Of a DNA stretch of 64,000 bases, positions 7,617-17,164 are shown in pieces (the first letter of the stretch is position 1; each line of letters opens with the position of its first letter). The DNA is from JAGNHB01 sp964436005 (GTDB lineage Bacteria > Acidobacteriota > JAAYUB01). A program made the position numbers and the translations under genes. The notes below the pieces were generated by a model. The model did not search any database and was not told where the DNA came from. It worked only from the letters and a program-made list of their open reading frames with translations. The stretch lies in assembly GCA_964436005.1 (NCBI GenBank), contig CAYTBK010000007.1, positions 1 through 64,000 on the forward strand. Direction: 5' to 3'.

Positions 7617-9833
7617 TTACGGCTTGAGCTTGAGCCGGATCTTTTCCAGTTCTTCCCGCAGGTAGTTCCGCTCGGACAGAATCCCGGGCGCAACCTTCTC
7701 TTTGTAATACTCCTCGGCCTTGTGGATGGGCCCTTCGAGAATCTGATAGAAATTGCGCTGGTTGGCTTTCGTCGTCATGACGTTCTTGTTGTACAGCTCG
7801 AAATCCTGGGCACTGACCCGGGCCAATCGCATGGCTTTCTTGTGCTCGGGGCTGATCTCCTCGGCGGTGGGCACCGATTCGGGCGGAGCCGCCCCGGCCG
7901 GCTCTTCCGGTTCGTACACCGTGTCCGGCGACGTGAGCGCCTTCTCGGTGATGCGCAGCTTCTGCTGCAGTTCCTCTTCCAGGTCGTACTCGGCGGTGGT
8001 GGCCGACGGGACCGGTTCCACGGGCCGTTCTTTCTCTTCCTCTTCCGCCGATGGGGTGACATCCTCGTAGATGACCTCTTCGGCCTCGACGACGGCCTTC
8101 GCCGGTTCCTTCACGGCGCGCAGCTGCTCCAACTCGCGCTCCAGGCGGGAGGCCTCCTCCCTGGCGGCCCTCTCGATCTCTTCTTCCTCCATGGCCTGCT
8201 GCCGGTCCTCTTCCCGCTTGCGGCGGGCATCTTCGGCCTCCTGCTCCAGGGCTTCCCGCCTCTTTTCGGCCGCGGCCACCTCGGTTTTCAGGCGGGCCAC
8301 TTCGGCCTTGGCCTCTTCCGCCTTCTGCTGGAATTCCGTCAGCCGCGCCGAGAAGGAAGTGTCGGCGCCCAGGGACTGGATCTCGCCCCGGATTCCGCTG
8401 CACTCCTGCTCGATCTGGGCCAGCTGGGCCCGGACGTCTCCGACATTCTCGCGGATCCGGGCATACTCTTCCTGCATCCGTTTCAGGCTTTCGTCGGATT
8501 CGGCCAACCGCCCCTGCTTCTCGTCTCGTTCCTCGATGGCCAGCTGCAAGGCGTCGGTGGCGGCCTTGACCGCCTCCTCGGCGGCCGATTGCTCTTCCAT
8601 GGCCGCCATGAGCTGCTTCTCGATTTCGGAGATGCTGGCCGAAACCTTGACGAGGGCGAGTTCTGCTGCGGCCATCTCCTCGCGGATCCTGTCCGTTTCC
8701 TTGCGCACTTCTTCCGTTTCCGCTTCCAGCGACTTCTTCAGGTCGACCGTTTCCTCGATGTCCTTCTCGCGCTTCTGAATGAGCCCCTTGCGGTCTTCCA
8801 GTGTCTTTTGGGCGAGCTTGATGTCGCGCTGGACGTTTTCCTTCTCCTTCTCGGCGATCTTCAGCAGGCCGTCGGCGATTTCGGCTTCCTTTTCCATGGC
8901 CTGGAGCGTTTCCGACAGCTTTTCGTAGACGGCCTCGATCTCGTCCAACTCGCTGCGCGCCTCGGTTTTTTCCCGAAGCAGGCGGGCTTTCTCGGACTCC
9001 ACGTCCGAGGTCTTGCCTTCCACCTCCTCCTTCTGCCGGGCGACCTTCTCGAGCTTCTCCTCCAGCAGCTGGATCTGGGCCTCGACGTTCCGCCGGCTGG
9101 CGATGACGGATTCGATGTCCTGCTCCAGGGCCCGCTTCTCGTTCAGGAACGCCGACATGACCTCCCCGGCGCGCTGGTGCGATTTGGCGGTTTCCTCGAC
9201 CCGCCTGGACAGAAGGGCGAACTTGGCCTCCTTCTCGCACTTGGCCGCCGTCACCTGGGCCAGTGTTTCCTTGGCCTTGGTGCGGTAGTTCATGATCTCT
9301 TCCATGATCGTCTGGCATTTTTCGCGCGTGAGGCGGAGCATGGACTCGGTGTCGAGTTCGCCCACGGTCCCTTCCTCGCCGAAGCCGATCTCGGTGGCCA
9401 GGATGTCGTTCACCTCATCCATGGTCTTGCCGCTGTCCTCCCCGGCGATCACGGCGAGGATCCCGCCCAGGACGGACTGGGTTTCGCGGATTTCGTGGAA
9501 GAACCGTTTCTCCTGGCCCTGGATTTCGGCTTCCAGGTCGCGGGTGGCGCTCAGGCCGTCCTTGGCTTCGCGGTAGATGTCCTTCAACTCCCGCCAGGCC
9601 GTTCGCAGGGCGTCCATCTCCGCTTTCACGGGGTCGACGGGAGGCGGTGCGGCTGCCGGCTGCGGCCTGGGCGGGGTCGACGGTTCGATCGGTTCCGGCG
9701 GGCGGGGCACAGGTTCTCGGGCAGGCGTGCCGGCCGGTTTGGACGGGGCTGGCGGTTTCGCCTTGTCCTGTTGCCCCGAAATGGACAGACTGGTCGAACC
9801 AGGGTGTTTCTTGAACTTGTCGAAGAGTCCCAT
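7617..9833 (-). CDS. Long coiled-coil protein with conserved C-terminal domain
   Basis: The 738-residue protein has a short N-terminal cap (M-G-L-F-D-K-F-K-K), a Pro/Ala-rich linker (about 20-65), roughly 500 residues of near-continuous heptad coiled coil rich in Glu, Lys, Ala and Arg, a second acidic linker (570-650), and a compact C-terminal segment (about 665-738, A-R-V-S-A-Q-D-F-E-L-Y-N-K). That tail resembles, from memory, a domain found at the end of zinc-ribbon and coiled-coil proteins in acidobacteria and myxobacteria. No signal peptide or membrane span is seen. A structural or scaffolding role, for example in cell shape or polarity, is only a guess. AGGAG precedes the ATG at 9833. 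Confidence 0.75.
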   Translation of the reverse strand: MGLFDKFKKHPGSTSLSISGQQDKAKPPAPSKPAGTPAREPVPRPPEPIEPSTPPRPQPAAAPPPVDPVKAEMDALRTAWRELKDIYREAKDGLSATRDLEAEIQGQEKRFFHEIRETQSVLGGILAVIAGEDSGKTMDEVNDILATEIGFGEEGTVGELDTESMLRLTREKCQTIMEEIMNYRTKAKETLAQVTAAKCEKEAKFALLSRRVEETAKSHQRAGEVMSAFLNEKRALEQDIESVIASRRNVEAQIQLLEEKLEKVARQKEEVEGKTSDVESEKARLLREKTEARSELDEIEAVYEKLSETLQAMEKEAEIADGLLKIAEKEKENVQRDIKLAQKTLEDRKGLIQKREKDIEETVDLKKSLEAETEEVRKETDRIREEMAAAELALVKVSASISEIEKQLMAAMEEQSAAEEAVKAATDALQLAIEERDEKQGRLAESDESLKRMQEEYARIRENVGDVRAQLAQIEQECSGIRGEIQSLGADTSFSARLTEFQQKAEEAKAEVARLKTEVAAAEKRREALEQEAEDARRKREEDRQQAMEEEEIERAAREEASRLERELEQLRAVKEPAKAVVEAEEVIYEDVTPSAEEEEKERPVEPVPSATTAEYDLEEELQQKLRITEKALTSPDTVYEPEEPAGAAPPESVPTAEEISPEHKKAMRLARVSAQDFELYNKNVMTTKANQRNFYQILEGPIHKAEEYYKEKVAPGILSERNYLREELEKIRLKLKP

Positions 9834-9872
9834 TTTCACTCCTCATACGGGGGATTCTGACGGAACGGGGAC

Positions 9873-9901
9873 ATTCTAGTTAACCGGCAGTGCAAATACA
9901 A
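9873..9901 (-). promoter_or_regulatory. Promoter for the coiled-coil gene
   Basis: TTGTAT (9896-9901) and TAGAAT (9873-9878), 17-base spacer, 40 bases upstream of the ATG at 9833. It sits directly after the glgA stop. Confidence 0.6.
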
Positions 9902-9910
9902 TAGGAAAAA

Positions 9911-11395
9911 TCACTTGGGATTCCGCTCGGCGACGATGGCCTCGTAGACTTTCTTGTATTTGCGGGCCGATTCGCGCCAGGAAAAGTCCCGGGACATGGC
10001 GTTTCGGATCAGGCGCTGCCACAGGCTGGGCATCTGGTAGGTGTCCAACGCCTCGTGGATGGCGATTCTCAGGCTTTCCGCCGTGTACGCCTGAAAAACG
10101 AACCCGGTCCCTTCGCCTGTTTCCGGATCGAAGTGGCCGACCGTGTCGGCCAGGCCGCCCGTTTCCCGGACGATGGGCGCCGTCCCGTAGCGCATGCTGT
10201 ACATCTGGTTCAATCCGCACGGCTCGAAGCGCGACGGCATGAGGAACATGTCCGCCCCGGCTTCGATCAGGTGGGCGAGGCGGTTGTCGAACCCGATGTG
10301 CACGCTGATGAAGTCGGGGTACTTCAGGGCGGCTTCCCGGAAGAGCAGTTCGTATTTTGGCAAACCCGTTCCCAGCAGCACCAGGCGCAGATTCAGACCG
10401 GCCAACTCGGGCAGCAGGGAGACGACGAGGTCGATGCCCTTCTGGTCGACCAGGCGCCCGATCATCCCGATCAGCGGTCGGTCGTCGCCGTTTGCCGCAA
10501 ACCCGAACCTGCGCAGCACGGCGGCCTTGTTCAGCGCCTTGCCGCTCAGGTCTTCCGCCGAGAACGTCGCGGCCGTCAGTTCGTCGAGCGCGGGGTCCCA
10601 GGCGTCCTCGTCGATCCCGTTGAGAATGCCTGTGAGCGCGTCCCGGCGCTGCCGCAGGATGCCCTCGAGGCCGCAGCCGTATTCCGGCAGTTCGCAGATT
10701 TCCCGGGCGTAGCGCTCGCTGACCGTGGTGATGGAGTCGGCGAAGAGGATGCCGATCTTCAGCGCGTTGATCTGGCCGAAGTACTCGAACGGGGAGAGCG
10801 GGAAGAAGTGGCTTTCGGGAACGCCGTAGGCGCCGATCAGGGACCGGTGGCAGATGCCCTGGTAGGCGATGTTGTGGATGGTCAGCATGCCGGACGTCGG
10901 GGCGAACTGCTCGCCGACGGCGCCCCAGGTGCGCATGAGGGCCAGCGCCGGCGCCGTGTGGGAATCGTGGGTGTGCAGCACGTCAGGCACGCCGCCGGTC
11001 TCGGCCAGGTACGCCAGGACGGCCTTGCAGAAAAAGAGATAGCGGAGGGGGGCGTCGCCGTATTCCCCGCCCGTGTCGGGGTCGGTGTAGACACCCGGGC
11101 GCGAGAAAAAGCGGTTGGAGCGGACGAGGTATACCGCTATCCCGGAATCCGGAGCGGCAGTCCGGAAGACCTGGTACGGTTCTTCCTGGCCGGGAAGAAG
11201 TTCCACTTTGCCCTTGTGCAAAAAGGACACGTCTTCTTTCGGGAGGGGCCTGTCGATGTCCCCGTAGAAGGGGAGGAACACCTCCACGTCGCACCCTTCG
11301 GCGCGCAGGGCGGGGGGAAGGGATCCCACCACGTCGGCCAACCCCCCCACCTTGGCCAGGGGGGCCATCTCGGCTGCCAGAAATACGATTCTCAC
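9911..11395 (-). CDS. glgA: Glycogen synthase (ADP-glucose type, GT5)
   Basis: The 494-residue GT5 enzyme transfers glucose from ADP-glucose to growing alpha-1,4-glucan. It begins M-R-I-V-F-L-A-A-E-M-A-P with K-V-G-G-L-A-D-V at 15-22, the nucleotide-sugar-binding motif. H-T-H-D near 145, G-R-L-V-D-Q-K-G-I-D and P-S-R-F-E-P-C-G-L-N-Q (C-terminal catalytic E-x7-E region) are all present. It is the last gene of the glucan operon, 25 bases after galT. No ADP-glucose pyrophosphorylase or branching enzyme is in the window. Confidence 0.94.
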   Translation of the reverse strand: MRIVFLAAEMAPLAKVGGLADVVGSLPPALRAEGCDVEVFLPFYGDIDRPLPKEDVSFLHKGKVELLPGQEEPYQVFRTAAPDSGIAVYLVRSNRFFSRPGVYTDPDTGGEYGDAPLRYLFFCKAVLAYLAETGGVPDVLHTHDSHTAPALALMRTWGAVGEQFAPTSGMLTIHNIAYQGICHRSLIGAYGVPESHFFPLSPFEYFGQINALKIGILFADSITTVSERYAREICELPEYGCGLEGILRQRRDALTGILNGIDEDAWDPALDELTAATFSAEDLSGKALNKAAVLRRFGFAANGDDRPLIGMIGRLVDQKGIDLVVSLLPELAGLNLRLVLLGTGLPKYELLFREAALKYPDFISVHIGFDNRLAHLIEAGADMFLMPSRFEPCGLNQMYSMRYGTAPIVRETGGLADTVGHFDPETGEGTGFVFQAYTAESLRIAIHEALDTYQMPSLWQRLIRNAMSRDFSWRESARKYKKVYEAIVAERNPK

Positions 11396-11420
11396 AATCG
11401 GTTTCCTCCTCGAATCATCG

Positions 11421-12479
11421 TCATGGCTTGGCGAAAACCCCGCCCTGGTGGATGAAGACGTCCCGGAGAAAGACGGCGGCGTCCTCCGGAGGGGTGGGGT
11501 TGATGAAAAAGCCGGTCCCCCACTCGAACCCCGCCACCCGGGTCAGGCGCGGGAAGATTTCGATGTGCCAGTGGAAGTCCCACTCGACCGTGTCCCAGTA
11601 GTAGGAGCGCTTGGGCAGCGAGTGCACGTTCGGCACGGTGTGGAGCATCATGTTGTAGGCCACGTCCTTGAGCCCGAGCTTCAGTCGCAGCAGGGAGTCC
11701 TTGAGGATCGTGGCCAGGTCCACGATGGCGCGCTGGTCCATGAGCGCGAAGCTGTGCGAATGGAAGCGCGGCATGATGGTCATTTCGAAGGGGAACCGGG
11801 AGGCGTAGGGGAGAAAGGAGACGAAGTTGTCGTTGGTCGTGATGATCCGGTCCTGGCGGTCCAGTTCGAAATCAAGGATATCGCAGAAAAGGCAGCGGTT
11901 CTTGAGGTGGAAGTGATCCTTGGCGGACTCCAGTTCGGTGGCCACCACCTTGGGGGTCACCGGGGTGGCGATGATCTGGGAATGCGGGTGGGCCAGGGAA
12001 GCGCCGGCCGCGGCGCCGTGGTTCCGGAAGACGAGGATGTAGCGGAACCGGTGGTCCTGGCTGAGGTCCAGCCAGCGCAGGCGGTAGGTCTCCACGATGC
12101 GGGCGATGTGCTCGACGGGCATGTCGGCCATGTCCAGGTCATGCGCCGGCGTTTCGATGACCACCTCGTGCGCGCCCACCCCCCGCATGCGGTCGTACGG
12201 TCCCAGGGCGCGTTTGTCGAGCTGCCCTTCAATCATCAAGGCGGGATAGAGATTCGGCACGACCCGGATGTCCCAGCCCGGCGCGTTCCGGTAGGAGCCG
12301 GGGTGGCGCAGGGCCATGATCTCCATGGGGGTCCGGTCCTCGTGTTCGGGGCAGAAGGGACAGAAGCCCTCCTTCTTTTCCGTTTCCCGGGCGATCTGGA
12401 AATCGCGCGGGCGCTTCCCCCTTTCAGCCGAGATGACGACCCACTGCTTCTGGATGGGATCCTGGCGGAGTTCGGACAT
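11421..12479 (-). CDS. galT: Galactose-1-phosphate uridylyltransferase family (GalT)
   Basis: The 352-residue HIT-superfamily nucleotidyltransferase has the zinc-site pair C-P-F-C (Cys40, Cys43) and the catalytic H-P-H-S-Q at 164-168, where His166 would carry the UMP. N-P and H-S-F-A motifs follow in the second half. GalT swaps UMP between UDP-glucose and galactose-1-P. Its place between glucan hydrolases and glgA, with no galK or galE nearby, leaves open a related sugar-1-phosphate substrate in glycogen turnover. Gaps of 12 and 25 bases to its neighbours indicate an operon. Confidence 0.9.
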   Translation of the reverse strand: MSELRQDPIQKQWVVISAERGKRPRDFQIARETEKKEGFCPFCPEHEDRTPMEIMALRHPGSYRNAPGWDIRVVPNLYPALMIEGQLDKRALGPYDRMRGVGAHEVVIETPAHDLDMADMPVEHIARIVETYRLRWLDLSQDHRFRYILVFRNHGAAAGASLAHPHSQIIATPVTPKVVATELESAKDHFHLKNRCLFCDILDFELDRQDRIITTNDNFVSFLPYASRFPFEMTIMPRFHSHSFALMDQRAIVDLATILKDSLLRLKLGLKDVAYNMMLHTVPNVHSLPKRSYYWDTVEWDFHWHIEIFPRLTRVAGFEWGTGFFINPTPPEDAAVFLRDVFIHQGGVFAKP

Positions 12480-12491
12480 GGCGGGCTGACC

Positions 12492-14543
12492 TCAGGATTC
12501 CCGCTGCAGGGAAGTGAGCCGGAGCTGCATGGTGCAACGGTTTTCCCCCCGGGAGAGCGGCAGGAAGAACCAGAGCCCCAGCCCCTGGAATGTTTTCTCC
12601 ATGGTGTCGATGGAGAGGGAGACGCTCTCCACCGGGAAGTGCCGCACGGCCACGGGGCTGGAGAAAGTGAAATCGACGAGGAAGCCGTCCCGCCGGTCTT
12701 CCAGGGTGACGCCGTCGGTCCTGTCCCAGCCGCCGTCCCGGGCGAGCCCGCGGGCCTCGATCCGCCGGAAAACGGGGTAAATGCACTTGGCCGGGTCGTC
12801 TCCCCCGGACAGGCCGAGGGTCCACTCGATGCCCAGGAAGCCTTCCGTTTCGGTGAGGAGGTGGTACACGACTTCCAGCATGGGGGCGGCCGGCGTGGGG
12901 TAGTAGCGCTTTTTCAGCACGGCTCCGTCCACCTTCGCGACCAGCGGGATGCCGGTGGGGGAGGCCTCCGCGAGTTCGAAAGCCTGGCGCCGGAAGTCGA
13001 GCGCGGGCCGGGCGGTTTCGATCCGCAGCGCCGGGGCTTCCGGCAGCGCGTCGAAGACCGCCTCCCGACAGGACCAGCGCGGGCCGTCGTCGAAAACGAG
13101 GTGGGAGAAGTCCAGGCCCGGCGAGGAGTCGTCACCGTCCGTGCGGACAACCCGGGACGAGGCCGCCGTGAGGTGGTACTTTTCCTTCCAGCGGGCCAGG
13201 GTGGACAGAAGGTTGAAGGCGGCCGGCTTGAAGGAGAGCTCCAGGAGGGCGCCCCCCTGGGCGGGGGAGACCACGGCGGTGTAGTCGGTGTGGCGGATGA
13301 TCGCCTCGTCGTGCCGGTCGAGATCGAAGTCCTCCCACTGGATGGCCGTTTCCGGCTCGTCGCCGCTGAGGGCTTCCAGCTCCGTCTCCGCCCGCAGGAT
13401 GTTTTTCCAGGCCTCGTGACGGAGGTGCGGCAGGTAGAGCCCCCCGAACACGCCGTGCCAGAACACGTCGTTGGACTGGGCCCGGAGGAGGTGGTCGTAT
13501 GCCTCGGTCCGGCGGGTGGTTTCGCTGAACGCGCGCGAAACCATGAGCATGCGTTTGTGCATGTAGTTGCTTTCCGGGTATTTGACGAGGAAATTCCGCC
13601 AGATGCCCCCCTGCAGGAACGGTTTGATCTGGGGGAACGTTCCTTCCCTCTCGAAGCGGGCTTTCCACTCCTCGAACCGCCTGGCGCTCTCCGGCGGCAG
13701 CGACCACTGGCCCATCTCGATGTAGGAGGCCACCGGCAGGGCCGCCCGCCCCAACGGCTGGCGGGTGTCCCAGTACTCTTTCAGCGTCGTCGTCCGGACC
13801 GTGTCCTGGCTGTCTTCCAGCATGGAGAAGAAATCTTCCAGCCACCGCCGGTTGTAGACCCAGTCGTACGTTTTCGGCCAGGCGCCGAATTTCTCCGCGT
13901 CGTCCAGGGTGACCGCCAGTTCGCGGCCTTCGGCCTGCATGCGCTGGAAGGCTTCCCGGACCTTGGGGACCTCCGCCCAGGGGGTCAGGTACCGCATCTG
14001 CTCGCTGATGGGGAAAACGCTCACCGCGGCGTCGAGCTCCTCGACCATGAAGTAGCCGTCGATGTCTTCCGGCAGCAGGCCCGAGGAGAAGAAGTGGTAG
14101 TCGTCCAGGCAGACGTAGCTCACGTTGGCCGCGGCCAGGTCGCCCACCAGGCCGGGTTCCCAGACCCGCTCGGCCAGCCAGGCCCCGGTAGGGCGAACCC
14201 CGAAGAGGTTCTGCACTTCCGCGGAGAGGCGGAGGATCTGCTCCTGCCGGTCCGCCGGGGGGATGACGGGGAATATCGGCTCGTACAACCCCCCGGTGAG
14301 GATCTCCAGGCGCCCGGCCTCGACGAGGCCCTTGAGCATGGAGATGTATTCCGCGTGTTTCTCCTGCAGCCATCGCAGGAGGAAGCCGGTGCAGTGCCAG
14401 ACCATCTTCAGGGAGCGGTGCCGCTCGAAGCAGGTCATGAACGGCCCGTAGGCGTTGCGGAAGGATTCCTCCAAAACGTGTTCGAAGTTGCCCACGGGCT
14501 GGTGCAGGTGTATGCCGAGGATGAGATTGACAGGCGGGTTCAT
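12492..14543 (-). CDS. GH57 4-alpha-glucanotransferase / alpha-amylase
   Basis: The 683-residue GH57 enzyme starts with H-L-H-Q-P (12-16), has the nucleophile region G-A-W-L-A-E-R-V-W-E-P with Glu125, and the acid/base region T-L-D-D-A-E-K-F-G with Asp214. These positions nearly match the archaeal Thermococcus 4-alpha-glucanotransferase (Glu123/Asp214, about 660 residues), and the C-terminal half looks like its DUF1925/1926 beta-sandwich. It probably moves or trims maltodextrin during glycogen turnover in the cytoplasm, as no signal peptide is present. GGAGG lies seven bases before the ATG. Confidence 0.9.
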   Translation of the reverse strand: MNPPVNLILGIHLHQPVGNFEHVLEESFRNAYGPFMTCFERHRSLKMVWHCTGFLLRWLQEKHAEYISMLKGLVEAGRLEILTGGLYEPIFPVIPPADRQEQILRLSAEVQNLFGVRPTGAWLAERVWEPGLVGDLAAANVSYVCLDDYHFFSSGLLPEDIDGYFMVEELDAAVSVFPISEQMRYLTPWAEVPKVREAFQRMQAEGRELAVTLDDAEKFGAWPKTYDWVYNRRWLEDFFSMLEDSQDTVRTTTLKEYWDTRQPLGRAALPVASYIEMGQWSLPPESARRFEEWKARFEREGTFPQIKPFLQGGIWRNFLVKYPESNYMHKRMLMVSRAFSETTRRTEAYDHLLRAQSNDVFWHGVFGGLYLPHLRHEAWKNILRAETELEALSGDEPETAIQWEDFDLDRHDEAIIRHTDYTAVVSPAQGGALLELSFKPAAFNLLSTLARWKEKYHLTAASSRVVRTDGDDSSPGLDFSHLVFDDGPRWSCREAVFDALPEAPALRIETARPALDFRRQAFELAEASPTGIPLVAKVDGAVLKKRYYPTPAAPMLEVVYHLLTETEGFLGIEWTLGLSGGDDPAKCIYPVFRRIEARGLARDGGWDRTDGVTLEDRRDGFLVDFTFSSPVAVRHFPVESVSLSIDTMEKTFQGLGLWFFLPLSRGENRCTMQLRLTSLQRES

Positions 14544-14581
14544 TCTTTGGTCCTCCCTCGCGGTGGATGGCGGCGGTGGTC

Positions 14582-16816
14582 TCAGACGACCCAGTAGTAT
14601 TTTTCCAGGTCGTCGATGGCGATCTTCTGGGACAGGTACCCGTCGTGGGGCATCTGTTCGGCCAGGTTGTTCCCGATGTAGATGCGAAGCCCGAACTCGA
14701 GGCCCTGGTTCTCTTTGGCGCCGATGTCGGCGAAGGGGACGCCCAGTTCGACGATGCGGTTCACGCCGACCAGGCTCACCGGGCGCACTTCGACCTCCCG
14801 ATTCTCGCCGTCCAGCCGGACGCGCTCGTACTTGATCTTCCCGGCCGCGACGTCGTTGACCATCCGGAAGAAGACGTTGCCCGGTTTCCGGAAGACGACG
14901 TCCACCCGGAAGGGGTACTTGCGGTCGTGGAGGATGGCGTTGTCCACGTCGAGGCGGATGTAGAGGTTGTCGTGGTCGAAGCCGAACCAGAAACCGCTGA
15001 AGATGCGGTGGACCTGCTGCATGGTGACGAAACTGTACTGGTTGGAGAAATAGCCCGCCGCCAGCCACTCGAAGTAGTCGGTGATGTTACCGTCGAGCGT
15101 GGGCGTGATGAGCTCGAAAGGTCGCTGGAAGCGGAACCGCCCCGTTTTCTGAATGATGGGGCGGAAGAACTCCTGGGGCGGCTCGAAGCCCATGCGCCGC
15201 CAGGCCATCTGCAGGTGGCTGCGGAAAAGCTGGTCGAACTCCCGGTCGTACTCGGAGAAATGGTCTTCGCCGTACCACCAGAACCAGTCGCTTCCTTCGG
15301 CCGCCATGATGGCCTGGTGGGCCTCCTGGAGCCTGTCCACTTCGTCGGCGCCGCCTTCCAGCCGGCGTTCCTCGTATTTCTTCCGGGTGCTGGCCAGCAG
15401 GTCCCAGGCTTTGTTCTTCTCCGGATGGCCGATCCAGGTGGAGAAGGTCCCCGATATCCACGATCCCGCCCGGATCCTCGGCAGGTCCTGCGGAGGCGGC
15501 GCCATGGCGGCATACTCCGAAAACGTGCAGGCCCGGAGGTGGGGCGACTCCTGCAGCTTCCCGTACAGGGAGCGCAGGAAGCGCACGCCGTTTTCGGGGT
15601 AGTATTCCCAGGCGTTCTCCCCGTCCAGGATGATGGGAACGGCGAAGGGGCGCCCGTCGTTGGGCAAAAGTTTCCGAATCAGCAGGAGTCGGCTGGTCAG
15701 GTCCTCCGCCGCGGCTTCCCCGTCATAGGTGGAGTAGGTGAAACCGATCATGTCGGAGAGCAGGTGGTCCCGGAAGAACACCCGCAGCGGGCCGGCGCTC
15801 GTGTTGTGCGCGTAGTCGCCGTAGCGTGCCTCGGCCGGCGGGGCGCTCCCCTCGTCCAGCAAACCCGAGCGGAGGAGAGACGCCTGCAGGATCTCCTCGT
15901 CGGTGGCGATCCATTCGATGCCCGCTTCCCGGATGAAGGGCAGGATCTCTTCCGAGACGGACCCCTCGGACGGCCACATGCCCTTGGGCGGCCGGCCGAA
16001 GCTGCGCTCGAACAGCCGCACGGCCTCCTCCACGTGCCACCGCACGTCTTCGGCGTAATGAAAGTCGTGCAGGGGCAGTTCCATGTTGGGGATGGCTTCC
16101 CGGGCGGAGTTGATGTTGCAGACCAGGGGCAGGATCGGGTGGAAATAGGGGGAGGTGGACAGCTCGATGCGCCCCCCCTCGTAGGCGGACTTGTACGCCG
16201 GCAGGATTTCCCCCATGAAGGCCCGGTGCATGGTGAAGACCCCCTCCTTGTTTTCCTCGGAGAAGTTGCGGCCGGCCCGGATGAGGGGCTCCACTTCCGG
16301 GCGGGCCTTGAGCACCTCGCCCGACCAGGCCAGGTTGTACCATACCTGGAGATCGCGGAAGTCCTGCTCGGTGAAGTGCTCCGCCTTCTGGCGCAGCTGT
16401 TCGGGCTCCACGACGTACCCGCGCTTTTCGAAAAGTTCCTTGTAGCGGGGGTAGGGCTGGATCATGTTGTCGAAGTTCAGGGAAAAGAAATTCTTCAGCA
16501 GGAAGACCTTGTCGTCCGGTGAGAGCTGGGCGGCGGCCTTGCGGGATATCTGGAGGAAGTGGTCCTCGGCCCCGTTCTCCGTGTAGTCCCGGAGCTGGTC
16601 CAGGAGAGAGGGCACGAGGTTGAAGGTGACGTGCACGTCCGGAAAATCCTCCAGGATTTTCAGCATGTCGAAATAGTCCTTCACCGCGTGCAGCCGCACC
16701 CAGGGCAGCAGGTAATCGGGCGAGTCGGGCTCGCGGTAGACGGGCTGATGCATGTGCCACAGGATGAGGACATACAGCGGATCGTTCTGCTTGGAGGGGA
16801 TCGGGGTCATACGCAT
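14582..16816 (-). CDS. GH57 alpha-amylase/amylopullulanase-like glucan hydrolase
   Basis: The 744-residue protein carries W-H-M-H-Q-P (20-25), nucleophile region K-G-M-W-P-S-E-G-S-V with Glu284, and acid/base region I-L-D-G-E-N-A-W-E with Asp397. This spacing resembles GH57 amylopullulanases rather than the glucanotransferase downstream. A C-terminal beta-sandwich (about 560-744) resembles a glucodextranase-like carbohydrate-binding module. No signal peptide is seen, so it probably works on intracellular glycogen. AGGAGG precedes the ATG at 16816. It is first in the operon with the second GH57 enzyme, galT and glgA. Confidence 0.88.
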   Translation of the reverse strand: MRMTPIPSKQNDPLYVLILWHMHQPVYREPDSPDYLLPWVRLHAVKDYFDMLKILEDFPDVHVTFNLVPSLLDQLRDYTENGAEDHFLQISRKAAAQLSPDDKVFLLKNFFSLNFDNMIQPYPRYKELFEKRGYVVEPEQLRQKAEHFTEQDFRDLQVWYNLAWSGEVLKARPEVEPLIRAGRNFSEENKEGVFTMHRAFMGEILPAYKSAYEGGRIELSTSPYFHPILPLVCNINSAREAIPNMELPLHDFHYAEDVRWHVEEAVRLFERSFGRPPKGMWPSEGSVSEEILPFIREAGIEWIATDEEILQASLLRSGLLDEGSAPPAEARYGDYAHNTSAGPLRVFFRDHLLSDMIGFTYSTYDGEAAAEDLTSRLLLIRKLLPNDGRPFAVPIILDGENAWEYYPENGVRFLRSLYGKLQESPHLRACTFSEYAAMAPPPQDLPRIRAGSWISGTFSTWIGHPEKNKAWDLLASTRKKYEERRLEGGADEVDRLQEAHQAIMAAEGSDWFWWYGEDHFSEYDREFDQLFRSHLQMAWRRMGFEPPQEFFRPIIQKTGRFRFQRPFELITPTLDGNITDYFEWLAAGYFSNQYSFVTMQQVHRIFSGFWFGFDHDNLYIRLDVDNAILHDRKYPFRVDVVFRKPGNVFFRMVNDVAAGKIKYERVRLDGENREVEVRPVSLVGVNRIVELGVPFADIGAKENQGLEFGLRIYIGNNLAEQMPHDGYLSQKIAIDDLEKYYWVV

Positions 16817-16985
16817 TCTTCCTCCTGGCTGTTTCCGCGGGCGTCTCCGCGGGCTGTCGGCCGAACCGCCCGCCCGGTCCCGGGTGATGCCCTTCGCGAC
16901 GGGCGACTCTTCGCGTGCGTCCCGCCGAACCGAGCGGATGCCCGGCAGGATGATCGCGCCAAGTGGGGCCATGCCCAAGTTTGAA

Positions 16986-17001
16986 CCTACTATACCATGA
17001 G
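16986..17001 (-). promoter_or_regulatory. Extended -10 promoter of the glucan operon
   Basis: On the minus strand TGG-TATAGT (TATAGT at 16989-16994) makes an extended -10; no good -35 sits at 17 bases. The 16817-17164 gap otherwise holds only GC-rich leader without a convincing gene. A near mirror-image TTTGG-TATAGT serves the plus strand at 17044-17071. Confidence 0.4.
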
Positions 17002-17043
17002 GATGGGACCGGGCGGCTCAAAAACTTGGACCGACAGGGACCT

Positions 17044-17071
17044 TTGTTTTCTGTTGAACATTTGGTATAGT
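17044..17071 (+). promoter_or_regulatory. Promoter for the 158-residue orphan
   Basis: TTGTTT (17044-17049), 16-base spacer, TATAGT (17066-17071), about 95 bases upstream of the ATG at 17165. Confidence 0.4.
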
Positions 17072-17164
17072 CAGGCCGCACTGCTTGTTTTCCGGCACCG
17101 GTCGGGGAAACGGCCGCACGAGTTCCGCCGGCGGGAGAAAGAGGCAGGCGCATGTGGCACATTT

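Noticed and set aside
11352..14597. Open frame of about 1080 codons opposite glgA, galT and GH57 genes
   Set aside because: It spans three real genes on the other strand and has no motif of its own.
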